Assembly: GCA_902496775.1 (NCBI GenBank)
Contig: CABVCF010000068.1
Location: 1-11,534, forward strand
Direction: 5' to 3'
DNA length: 11,534 nt
Source of the DNA: an uncultured Collinsella sp.
Lineage (GTDB): Bacteria; Actinomycetota; Coriobacteriia; Coriobacteriales; Coriobacteriaceae
In this document: piece after piece, positions 1-6,313 of the stretch
How positions within the stretch are numbered: position 1 is the stretch's first letter
Layout: each line of letters begins with the position of its first letter
Position numbers and translations under genes: made by a program
The notes under the pieces: model-generated
What the model saw: only the letters and a program-made list of their open reading frames with translations
Databases searched by the model: none
What the model was told of the DNA's origin: nothing

Positions 1-466
1 GAACACCGAGGTCAATTGTCAGGCCGCCGGGAAAACGAATCTCGGGGGCGACGCCGCACCAATTGACGGCGAGCACGGTAAAAGTGACGCAGATGATGGT
101 CAGGCCGATCATCTTGGCGTGAGGCGTCAGGCCAAGCGAGCGACCATGCGTGACGGAGGTCAGGTCGTCGATGAGACCCAGAACGCCGGTGGCCAGTGTG
201 GCAAGCAGCACGAGCACGAGCTCGGTGGTGAGCTTGCCCATCAGCAGGCAGGTCAGCGAGATCGAGACAAGGATGATGACGCCGCCCATGGTCGGCGTAC
301 CCTGCTTAACCAAATGACGCTTGGGGCCGTCGGCTCGGACCTGTTGGCCGATACCCTCGACCTTCAGCAGCTTGATCCACCACGGCATAAGCAGCAGCGC
401 AATGGCGGCAGCGATGCCAAGTCCCAAAAAGGCCTGATACGTAGGATACGAGGGATTGCCGAACAT
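1..466 (-). CDS. mraY: Phospho-N-acetylmuramoyl-pentapeptide transferase MraY (partial, N-terminal 155 residues)
   Basis: MraY is the integral membrane enzyme that transfers phospho-MurNAc-pentapeptide from UDP to undecaprenyl phosphate, forming lipid I. The ATG lies at 464-466 and the gene runs off the left edge, so about half of the usual length (roughly 320-370 residues) is visible. A first membrane segment at about residues 12-34 is followed by the family signature at about 47-62 (GPKRHLVKQGTPTMGG). A second hydrophobic segment spans about 63-77 and a third about 81-99, ending in GLIDDL with the paired Asp100-Asp101 expected at the Mg-binding active site. Further hydrophobic stretches follow. 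Only 3 bases separate it from the murF stop, with a GGAAGG purine tract inside the murF end, so translation is probably coupled. The identification is very secure; the C-terminal half cannot be judged. Confidence 0.97.
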   Translation of the reverse strand, partial: MFGNPSYPTYQAFLGLGIAAAIALLLMPWWIKLLKVEGIGQQVRADGPKRHLVKQGTPTMGGVIILVSISLTCLLMGKLTTELVLVLLATLATGVLGLIDDLTSVTHGRSLGLTPHAKMIGLTIICVTFTVLAVNWCGVAPEIRFPGGLTIDLGV

Positions 467-469
467 GGG

Positions 470-1894
470 CTAGCACACACCTTCCACAAAGCGGTCGAGC
501 TCAACAAAGCGGGAACCCTTGACCAGTACAACATCATGTTTTTCAAGCGCGCCGCCCATGCGGTCGAGCACCTGCTGATAATCGGAGAACACCTGGATGC
601 GGTCCTCGTCCATGCCCATCATGCGCGCGGCATCGGCCATAAGCTGGGCCAGCTCACCACCCACGCACGCCAGCATGTCGAGCTTCTTGGCGGCGGCATA
701 GGCGCCCACGAGCTCATGCATGCGAGGAGCCTCATCGCCCATCTCGCCCATCTCGCCCAGGATCGCCATGCGAGACCCCGTGCACGAAAGCGAGCACAGC
801 AGATCGAGGCCAGCAGCCATGGATTCGGCACTGGCGTTATAGGAATCGTCGATGACGCGGGCACCGCTCTTGGCGCGCTTGATCTCCTGGCGGTGACCGG
901 TGATCGTGAGGCCTCTAAAGGCAGCATCGACCTGCTCGGGCGTCACGCCCAGGCGATAGGCAACTGCGGCGGCCTTAACGGCATTTGGGACGGACTGCAC
1001 GCCGGGGATGGCAAGCATGGTATCGATCGTCTCGCCCTGGCCAAAATCGAGCGTAAAGACCGGACGGCCTTCGTCGTCAACACGAATGTCGCGGGCGCGG
1101 ACCTCATCATCGTCCGAGACGCCGGCCAGCATCACGTCGATACCAGCAGGCTGGGCGAACGTATCGCGAATGAACGGTGTAAAGTCGTCCTCGCCGCCCA
1201 AAACCAGCAGCGGCAAGAAGTCGCCGGCGGCGCACATACCCTGAACAATCTCGGCCTTAGCGCGGGCGATGTTCTCGCGGCTGCCCAAAATGCCGATGTG
1301 AGAGGTACCAATCTTGCTCACGATGGCAAGGTTGGGATTGGCGGACTGGGACAGGCGCTCGATCTCGTGGAAATGGTTCATGCCCATCTCGAGCACCAGG
1401 ACCTCGGTATCGGCCGGAGCGGAAAGCACCGTGAGCGGCATGCCGATCAGGTTATTGAAATTGCCCTTGGTGGCCCAGACACGATAGCGCTTGGCGAGCA
1501 CGGCGGCGAGCACGTCCTTGGTCGTCGTCTTGCCGATGGAACCGGTAATGCCAACGACCAGGCAGCCAAGCTCCAGGCGATACGTGTGCGCCAAACGCAG
1601 CAGAAACTCCTCGGGATCATCGGTCAGCAGGATGGCGCACCCCTTGTCCTGCGCCAGCGAGACCAGCTCGGCCTCGGGCTCACGCGTCATCACGACGGCG
1701 CCGGCACCCGACTGGACGGCACGGGAAGCAAAATCATTGCCGTCGACGTTTTCACCGGGAAAGGCGACGAAAATCGTCCCTTTCTCGACCTGGCGCGAGT
1801 CGATAACGCACCCGCGGCATACCCGATCGGCTTCTCCCGTCACGGTTCGGGCCCCTGTTGCGGCCGCGAGGTTGTTGACGGCGATCTCTATCAT
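470..1894 (-). CDS. murF: UDP-N-acetylmuramoyl-tripeptide--D-alanyl-D-alanine ligase
   Basis: MurF is the cytoplasmic ATP-dependent ligase that adds D-Ala-D-Ala to the UDP-MurNAc-tripeptide, the last soluble step of the peptidoglycan precursor. The protein has 474 residues, a normal length. Visible Mur ligase landmarks are DSR at 32-34 in the N-terminal UDP-substrate domain, the P-loop GITGSIGKTTTK at 115-126, EMGMNHFHEI at 169-178, the KAEI lysine (Lys213) that is carbamylated in the family, and DDSYNAS at 349-355, the MurF-type ligand motif that helps separate it from MurC, MurD and MurE. The ATG is preceded by a good AGGGGAG ribosome binding site. The upstream neighbour is ftsI, 126 bases away, where many clusters carry murE. 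A weak promoter and a dyad lie in that gap, so murF and mraY may have some independent transcription. mraY follows after 3 bases. Confidence 0.97.
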   Translation of the reverse strand: MIEIAVNNLAAATGARTVTGEADRVCRGCVIDSRQVEKGTIFVAFPGENVDGNDFASRAVQSGAGAVVMTREPEAELVSLAQDKGCAILLTDDPEEFLLRLAHTYRLELGCLVVGITGSIGKTTTKDVLAAVLAKRYRVWATKGNFNNLIGMPLTVLSAPADTEVLVLEMGMNHFHEIERLSQSANPNLAIVSKIGTSHIGILGSRENIARAKAEIVQGMCAAGDFLPLLVLGGEDDFTPFIRDTFAQPAGIDVMLAGVSDDDEVRARDIRVDDEGRPVFTLDFGQGETIDTMLAIPGVQSVPNAVKAAAVAYRLGVTPEQVDAAFRGLTITGHRQEIKRAKSGARVIDDSYNASAESMAAGLDLLCSLSCTGSRMAILGEMGEMGDEAPRMHELVGAYAAAKKLDMLACVGGELAQLMADAARMMGMDEDRIQVFSDYQQVLDRMGGALEKHDVVLVKGSRFVELDRFVEGVC

Positions 1895-1931
1895 TGCAGC
1901 TCCCCTGTAAACCTAATAATGCTATCGGCGT

Positions 1932-1937
1932 ATTGTA
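1932..1937 (-). promoter_or_regulatory. Weak candidate -10 element for murF-mraY
   Basis: The minus strand reads TACAAT here, 38 bases before the murF ATG. No convincing -35 hexamer is found 16-18 bases upstream, where the dyad at 1949-1972 lies instead. If real, the promoter would be weak or activator-dependent. The main evidence is the unusually wide ftsI-murF gap. Confidence 0.3.
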
Positions 1938-1948
1938 TCCCAGCGCCG

Positions 1949-1972
1949 CACATGCGTGGTGCAGGGCATGTG
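1949..1972. repeat. Perfect inverted repeat between ftsI and murF
   Basis: Arms CACATGC (1949-1955) and GCATGTG (1966-1972) are exact complements around a 10-base centre, for a 24-bp symmetric element. It sits just upstream of the candidate -10 for murF, which suits an operator, but it could equally form an RNA hairpin in the ftsI-murF transcript. There is no T-run beside it, so it is not a standard terminator. Confidence 0.5.
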
Positions 1973-2020
1973 AACACCCTCATATGGGACAGCAAACCAC
2001 GCCGCAAAGATTGTAACCCC

Positions 2021-3886
2021 CTACTTCGTGTGCGGGATACCCAGCACGTCGAGCGCGTTGGCCATAATGGACTGGAACGGCACCGCAGCGGCATCTGAGC
2101 CGCTCGGCGTTCCGTCGAGCGTGATATAGCACAGCACCTTGGGCGATTGTGCCGGTGCAAAGCCCATAAAGGACGACATGTAGTTCTCCTTGAGGTAGCC
2201 GCCGTTCTCGTCGGCACGTTCGGCCGTACCGGTCTTACCCGCCACGTCATAGCCGTCAACCGCGCCGCCAACGCCCGTTCCCTCGGACACGACCGTCTGC
2301 ATGCACGATGTCACCTGGGATGCGGCGTCCTCCGAAATCGCGCGCTCGCCTTCGCCCCAGTCCTTCTCGTCGCCTTTGCTGGACTTATAGAAGTGCGGGG
2401 TCATCATCACGCCGCCGTTGGCGATGCCGCCCACGGCACGTGCGATCTCAATCGGCGAGACGGACAGTGCCTGTCCAAAGCTCATCGAGCCCAGCGTGGC
2501 GCCGTCATACTGGTCACGCTCCTTGACGATACCCAGGCTCTCTCCCGGAAAATCGACACCCGAGCTGTGACCGATGCCCCACTTGTCCACATAGGCGGCA
2601 AAGTCGTCGGCACCGATCTTGCGCCCCACTAGGACAAAGCCCACGTTGGACGAACGGCGCATCATCTCGCGCACATCCATGGTCATGGCATAGTCGCGCT
2701 TGTCGGCATCGGTGACGGTATCGTCGCCCACCTTGATGCTCGCCGGCACCTCAAACGACGTACTCGATCGCACGACGCCCAAGTCGAAGCCGGCGCCCGC
2801 CACGAGCGTCTTAAAGACCGAGCCGGGCTCGTAGGCGTCGGTGACCAGGCGCAGATTCATATCCTCGGTCTTGGCATTCTCCAGATCGGTCTGGTCGTAG
2901 GTCGGGTACGAGCAGGCTGCCAAAATCTCGCCTGTCGTAGGATCGGTGACCAGCGCCGAGCCGTTCTTGGCCTTAGTCTTCTCAACTGCCTCTGCCAGGG
3001 CATCCTCGGCCGCACGCTGGATATTGACGTCGAGCGTCGTCACGATATCAACGCCGTCGACCGCAGCCACCTTTTTATAGGCACCGCCCGCGATATAGCT
3101 GCCGTCCCTCGCGCGCTCGCGTACGAGAGAACCGTTCGTGCCTGTCAGAAGCTTGTTGTATTGCTTTTCGAGACCCGTCAAGCCGTCGTTGTCCACATTC
3201 ACTACACCCAGCACCTGCGATGCCAGATTGCCGTATGGATATACGCGCTTCATGGCCTGCTCAAAAAGCACGCCGGGCAGGTTCTTCTTCTCCAGCGCCG
3301 CAGCATCGTCTTCGTCCACCTGGCGCTTGATATACACCCAGGTGCCATCGGACTCAACGAGCTTGCGGCAGGTCTTTTTATCGATTCCAGTTGCCTTGAC
3401 CAGCGCCGACACCGTCTTGTCGACATCCTCGACAAGCTGCGGGTTCACGGCGATGTTGCGACATTCGACCGACGACGCCAGCACGTTACCATTGCGGTCG
3501 TAGACGGTGCCACGTTTAGCATAGAGGGTCTGCGCAAGCAGACGGCGCGCATCGGCACGCTCGCGCAGTTTATCGGCTTCGACAATTTGATAGTCGGCAA
3601 GGCGAAAGACGCCCAAGCCCAAGCCAAGCCCGATGAAGCCCATGACGGCTTTGCGGCGAGGCAGAGGCGCGCCTGTGAGCCATTCGGTCGACGAACTCTT
3701 GCGCGACCTGGTGTTATGCACTTGAGGGCCGCCCGAGCCGCGAAGTCGCGACGCCGGGTCGTTGCCACGGGACTGCCCGGCGTTGTAAGATTGCCGACCC
3801 GTTCCTTGATAACCAGAACGTCCCCGCGACGAGGGACGTCCAGAACCGCGGCCCCCATCGGAACCGCGGCGATAGTCATTTGTCAT
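2021..3886 (-). CDS. ftsI: Septal class B penicillin-binding protein (FtsI/PBP2b/PBP3 type transpeptidase)
   Basis: FtsI is the membrane-anchored DD-transpeptidase that cross-links septal peptidoglycan and works with FtsL, FtsB and FtsW. The protein has 621 residues. Residues 1-78 form a basic, Arg/Gly/Ser-rich cytoplasmic tail, followed by one membrane segment at about 81-95. A PBP dimerisation region follows, with the RGTVYDRNG motif at about 125-133. The transpeptidase domain shows all three active-site motifs: SVFK at 356-359 (nucleophile Ser356), SSN at 412-414 and KTG at 551-553. No PASTA domain follows; the protein ends about 70 residues after KTG. The ATG at 3884-3886 is 17 bases after the stop of the ftsL-like gene. 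Its Shine-Dalgarno match is poor (GGTAGCTGAG), suggesting translational coupling to the gene before it. The position in the cluster supports ftsI rather than a spore-type paralogue. Confidence 0.95.
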   Translation of the reverse strand: MTNDYRRGSDGGRGSGRPSSRGRSGYQGTGRQSYNAGQSRGNDPASRLRGSGGPQVHNTRSRKSSSTEWLTGAPLPRRKAVMGFIGLGLGLGVFRLADYQIVEADKLRERADARRLLAQTLYAKRGTVYDRNGNVLASSVECRNIAVNPQLVEDVDKTVSALVKATGIDKKTCRKLVESDGTWVYIKRQVDEDDAAALEKKNLPGVLFEQAMKRVYPYGNLASQVLGVVNVDNDGLTGLEKQYNKLLTGTNGSLVRERARDGSYIAGGAYKKVAAVDGVDIVTTLDVNIQRAAEDALAEAVEKTKAKNGSALVTDPTTGEILAACSYPTYDQTDLENAKTEDMNLRLVTDAYEPGSVFKTLVAGAGFDLGVVRSSTSFEVPASIKVGDDTVTDADKRDYAMTMDVREMMRRSSNVGFVLVGRKIGADDFAAYVDKWGIGHSSGVDFPGESLGIVKERDQYDGATLGSMSFGQALSVSPIEIARAVGGIANGGVMMTPHFYKSSKGDEKDWGEGERAISEDAASQVTSCMQTVVSEGTGVGGAVDGYDVAGKTGTAERADENGGYLKENYMSSFMGFAPAQSPKVLCYITLDGTPSGSDAAAVPFQSIMANALDVLGIPHTK

Positions 3887-3903
3887 ACTCAGCTACCGTC
3901 TTG

Positions 3904-4374
3904 CTACTGAGCGGTCGCGGTCGCGTTGGCGCCCGCGGCTGCATCCTGCGAAAAGTCAAGTGTAACGCTCTCGCTGGGCTCCACCATGCCATAAGCGCCC
4001 GCAAGGTCGCGAATGCGCGTGTCGGCGCCATAGACCGAATGCATGACCTCCAGGTCGGAGCTCTCATCGGTCGCTTTTTCGAGCGTGTTGGTAAGCTCGG
4101 CGTTGCTGTTAAGCACCTGGGCCGTAACGCCGGCGAGCGCCACGCGGGCGACGCCGATCGTCATGAAGATAGCCGCAATGATGCAAAACGTTTTAAGAAC
4201 GCTCATGAAAACCGGGCTTACCGCCTGGTTTGCCTGACGGCCCGCGCCCGTGTAGACATCAAAGCGCGGCGTGCGCTGCTCACGGGGAGCAACGGGAGCC
4301 TGCGGCGTCTCACGATAGGCGGGCATGGCGTTCATATCATAGGCGAGTGCTGCGCTTGAAGTGTTGTAGCCCAT
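3904..4374 (-). CDS. ftsL: FtsL-like cell division protein
   Basis: This small bitopic membrane protein of 156 residues sits between rsmH and ftsI, the standard place of ftsL. FtsL forms a complex with FtsB/DivIC and activates the FtsW-FtsI septal synthase. The layout fits: a cytoplasmic N-terminal part of about 54 residues, one strongly hydrophobic segment at about 56-82, then a heptad-like stretch at about 84-115 expected to form a coiled coil, and a TRIRDLAGAYGMVEPSESV segment at 119-137 that resembles the conserved end of FtsL proteins (a short helix followed by GMV.P). The C-terminus is Ala-rich and low in complexity. Sequence conservation in this family is low, so the call rests on topology and position. 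The ATG at 4372-4374 has a good GGGAGGCGG ribosome binding site. About 90 bases separate it from rsmH, with no terminator visible. Confidence 0.8.
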   Translation of the reverse strand: MGYNTSSAALAYDMNAMPAYRETPQAPVAPREQRTPRFDVYTGAGRQANQAVSPVFMSVLKTFCIIAAIFMTIGVARVALAGVTAQVLNSNAELTNTLEKATDESSDLEVMHSVYGADTRIRDLAGAYGMVEPSESVTLDFSQDAAAGANATATAQ

Positions 4375-4464
4375 GATATGCCGCCTCCCATCCCGAGTAC
4401 GTTGGTAGTGTGTTTAAGCTTCGTTTATGGTGCGAGCGGGAGGTCCAATATCGCGCGGTCGCGC

Positions 4465-5430
4465 CTACAGACGCTGCGCCACGCGGATCTTGGCTGATCT
4501 CGCCCGAGGGTTGCGCTCAACCTCATCAGGCTGGGCAACCAGGGGTTTGCGGGTGATGACCTTGAGTATCGGCACGTTGCCGCACACGCACACCGGAATC
4601 TCCGGCGGACACGTGCACCCCTGGCTCATCTCCTTAAAGTGGTTCTTTACGATACGGTCCTCGAGCGAGTGATACGAGATGACGCAGATACGTCCGCCCG
4701 GGTTGAGCCACCTGGTGGCGGCATCAAGCCCTCGTTCGAGCACATCGAGCTCGTGATTGACCTCGATGCGAATGGCCTGGAAACTTTTCTTGGCCGGGTG
4801 TCCACCATGCCGACGAGCGGCAGCCGGGATACCCGCCTTGATGATCTCGACAAATTGGCCGGTGGTTTCGATCGGTTCTTGCTCGCGGCGGCGCACGATC
4901 TCGCGCGCAATCTGCGAGGCGAACTTCTCTTCGCCGTAGACGCGTAGAATCCGGGCGAGGTCGTGTTCGTTATAGGTGTTGATGACCTCAGCTGCATTTA
5001 AGGTGTTATTACCCGGATCCATCCGCATGTCCAATGGGGCGTCCTCGTTATACGAAAAGCCCCTGCCAGGGATATCGAGTTGCGGTGACGAAACGCCCAA
5101 ATCGAACAGGAAGCCATCGACCCCGGGCACCTCGGCCGAGCAAAGTAGCTCGTCCAAGTCGCCGAAGTTGCCCTTCAGCAGCTGGTGCGGAACGCCGGGA
5201 ACCTCGCGGTCCAGACGGGCGCCAGCGGCCTCGAGGGCCATGTCGTCCTGATCGACGCCGAGCAAAAGGCCCGTCTCCCCCACCTGCGCGGCCATCTTTA
5301 CCGAATGGCCGGCACCGCCAAGGGTGCAATCGCAGACAACGGAGCCGCTCTTTAGCCGCAGCGACTCAAGCACTTCGCCGAGCATGACAGGTTCATGCCG
5401 ATATTCTTGTGTCAAGATCCCACGCTCCAT
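4465..5430 (-). CDS. rsmH: 16S rRNA (cytosine(1402)-N(4))-methyltransferase
   Basis: RsmH (formerly MraW) uses S-adenosylmethionine to methylate N4 of C1402 in the decoding centre of 16S rRNA. It is one of the most constant members of the dcw cluster, usually right after mraZ as here. The 321-residue protein shows the family entry HEPVMLGEVL at 12-21, the SAM-binding DCTLGGAGHS at 34-43, GVDQDD at 58-63, the FDLGVSSPQLD signature at 109-119 and DAPLDMRMD at about 130-138. A C-terminal cluster of cysteines (CTCPPEIPVCVCG) follows an ISYHSLEDRIVK segment. The start drawn is the ATG at 5428-5430, 20 bases after the mraZ stop, which lacks a clear Shine-Dalgarno site. A TTG five codons later (5413-5415) has GGAG nine bases upstream and would leave a protein starting just before HEPVM; it is a real alternative. 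Confidence 0.96.
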   Translation of the reverse strand: MERGILTQEYRHEPVMLGEVLESLRLKSGSVVCDCTLGGAGHSVKMAAQVGETGLLLGVDQDDMALEAAGARLDREVPGVPHQLLKGNFGDLDELLCSAEVPGVDGFLFDLGVSSPQLDIPGRGFSYNEDAPLDMRMDPGNNTLNAAEVINTYNEHDLARILRVYGEEKFASQIAREIVRRREQEPIETTGQFVEIIKAGIPAAARRHGGHPAKKSFQAIRIEVNHELDVLERGLDAATRWLNPGGRICVISYHSLEDRIVKNHFKEMSQGCTCPPEIPVCVCGNVPILKVITRKPLVAQPDEVERNPRARSAKIRVAQRL

Positions 5431-5450
5431 CCGTTACCCGTGCCTTGCCC

Positions 5451-5885
5451 TTACGAGAAGAAGAGGTCCAGCAGGGCCTCATCGTCATCGTCCTCATCGG
5501 CCGCGGCGCGATCCCAAACCTCAAGGTGGTCGTAGTTGCCCACAACCGTGACCTCGCGGTCGAGGTTCGCCTGCTTGCGGAGAGACTCGGAAAGACCGAT
5601 ACGACCGGCGCTGTCCACGTCCATCGACGTGGTGCGCTTGTTGATCGCCCTCATGAGCTTCTGGTCATTAATGTCACGCGGGTTAAAACCCTCGTGGCCC
5701 TCACGACCCGCGAAGAGTCCTTCGACCCACTTATCGAAGGCCTCGGCAGAGAACACGTACAGAGCATCGACATCCAGGGCTTTGAACACGCGAACGTGCT
5801 CTCCAAGCTCCTCGCGAAGGGGTGCAGGCAGGGACAGACGACCTTTTGCATCGAGATTGCGCTCGTATGCACCAGTCATTCCCAT
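5451..5885 (-). CDS. mraZ: Transcriptional regulator MraZ
   Basis: MraZ is a DNA-binding protein of the AbrB/SpoVT fold that forms ring oligomers and, in studied bacteria, regulates its own dcw operon through TGGGN repeats. The 144-residue protein has the two tandem half-domains, each with its signature: DAKGRLSLPAPLRE at 12-25 and DSAGRIGLSESLR at 91-103. The canonical domain ends at about LEVWD (121-125). A 19-residue tail follows, with a DEDDDDE run and a hydrophobic end, which is longer and more acidic than I would expect. The ATG at 5883-5885 is chosen over the ATG at 5877-5879 because GGGGAGGG lies six bases before the first. It is the first gene of the cluster, behind a good promoter and several symmetric elements, so autoregulation is likely. 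Confidence 0.95.
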   Translation of the reverse strand: MGMTGAYERNLDAKGRLSLPAPLREELGEHVRVFKALDVDALYVFSAEAFDKWVEGLFAGREGHEGFNPRDINDQKLMRAINKRTTSMDVDSAGRIGLSESLRKQANLDREVTVVGNYDHLEVWDRAAADEDDDDEALLDLFFS

Positions 5886-5921
5886 GTGCGCCCTCCCCTC
5901 GGTTACTCAGATGGCACGTAC

Positions 5922-5938
5922 GCGGGGAACCACCCCGC
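5922..5938 (-). promoter_or_regulatory. Hairpin in the mraZ leader
   Basis: Arms GCGGGG (5922-5927) and CCCCGC (5933-5938) are exact complements around a 5-base loop. It should lie about 10-25 bases into the mraZ transcript. Its core (GGGGTGGTTCCCC on the minus strand) matches 11 of 13 bases of the palindrome inside the promoter spacer at 5961-5973, so it may be a second copy of a DNA site rather than an RNA structure. Confidence 0.5.
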
Positions 5939-5953
5939 CTGTCGACGTCATCA

Positions 5954-5982
5954 ATAATATGGGGAACTGCCCCATTTTTCAA
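5954..5982 (-). promoter_or_regulatory. Sigma-70-type promoter of mraZ and the dcw cluster
   Basis: On the minus strand, -35 TTGAAA (5977-5982) is followed after exactly 17 bases by -10 TATTAT (5954-5959), giving a start near 5947 and a leader of about 60 bases. The spacer holds the perfect inverted repeat ATGGGG-cagtt-CCCCAT (5959-5975), an apt position for a repressor or for MraZ itself. Confidence 0.75.
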
Positions 5983-6028
5983 CACCTTTCCCCACCCCTT
6001 CCCCCACTCCACCCCACCACTCCACCCA
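5970..6028 (-). promoter_or_regulatory. Candidate MraZ boxes (TGGGG repeats) upstream of mraZ
   Basis: The minus strand carries TGGGT once and TGGG(G) four times, with the T at 6028, 6016, 6006, 5994 and 5974, giving spacings of 12, 10, 12 and 20 bases. Known MraZ operators are TGGGN direct repeats at 10-base intervals. One pair here matches exactly and another pair is two periods apart. The last copy lies inside the promoter spacer. The surrounding tract is G-rich on this strand, which raises chance matches, so this remains a candidate. Confidence 0.5.
5990..6015 (-). other. G-quadruplex-capable tract
   Basis: The minus strand has four runs of at least four G separated by loops of 6, 2 and 1 bases (GGGG at 6012-6015, GGGGG at 6001-6005, GGGG at 5995-5998 and 5990-5993). 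This meets the standard quadruplex pattern with room for four tetrads. It ends 7 bp before the -35 of the mraZ promoter. The plus strand has no G from 5970 to 6037. Confidence 0.6.
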
Positions 6029-6063
6029 CCATATATCGCAAAACACCCCAAGCATATGTTCGA

Positions 6064-6083
6064 AAACACAATATGTTGTGTTT
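6064..6083. repeat. Perfect 20-bp dyad upstream of mraZ
   Basis: Arms AAACACAA (6064-6071) and TTGTGTTT (6076-6083) are exact complements around the 4-base centre TATG. The size, AT-richness and tight centre look like a binding site for a dimeric repressor rather than a terminator. It lies about 80 bp upstream of the mraZ -35, and no promoter directly at it is convincing. Confidence 0.55.
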
Positions 6084-6125
6084 ACAGCAACGGCGTGATG
6101 CCACCTGTAGAACCACACCCGCGAA

Positions 6126-6151
6126 CCTCAACCTTCAAGTTGACCTTGAGG
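6126..6151. repeat. Nested inverted repeats
   Basis: CCTCAA (6126-6131) pairs with TTGAGG (6146-6151), and within it TCAAC (6128-6132) pairs with GTTGA (6139-6143). The two pairings are mutually exclusive. Function unknown; the match could be chance in a 460-bp intergenic region. Confidence 0.35.
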
Positions 6152-6243
6152 CGATTTTTACGTCCCCTTACATGCCGTTCACATCGCCCCCAAACTCCCC
6201 CACCCAAGGCACGTGCGGCCCACCACCGCGACGCCAAGTGGCG

Positions 6244-6313
6244 AAAAATGGGACGGGCCCCAGATTGCCCATGCGCGCGCAAAAGCACGCCGCGGCAATC
6301 TGGAGCCCGTCCC
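6244..6313 (-). terminator. Long intrinsic terminator after xerD
   Basis: On the minus strand, a 20-base arm (6294-6313) pairs fully with a second 20-base arm (6250-6269), with a single G-U wobble. Inside the loop, a second stem pairs 6285-6290 with 6275-6280 around TTTT. The hairpin is followed by A and then TTTTT (6244-6248). It begins 33 bases after the xerD stop and should isolate the pyrG-xerD transcript from mraZ. Confidence 0.9.

Noticed and set aside
119..2098. 659-codon open frame on the plus strand
   Set aside because: It lies exactly antisense to mraY, murF and the end of ftsI, has a His/Arg/Gly-rich composition with no domain pattern, and spans the murF-ftsI gap. It is a by-product of high GC in the real genes.
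4375..4464. Terminator or promoter in the rsmH-ftsL gap
   Set aside because: Only a 4-bp GCGC hairpin without a T-run and no -35/-10 pair could be found, so rsmH and ftsL are taken as one transcript.
5970..6037. CRISPR or tandem-repeat array in the C-rich tract
   Set aside because: The repeats are short, irregular simple-sequence variation with no constant repeat and spacer lengths.
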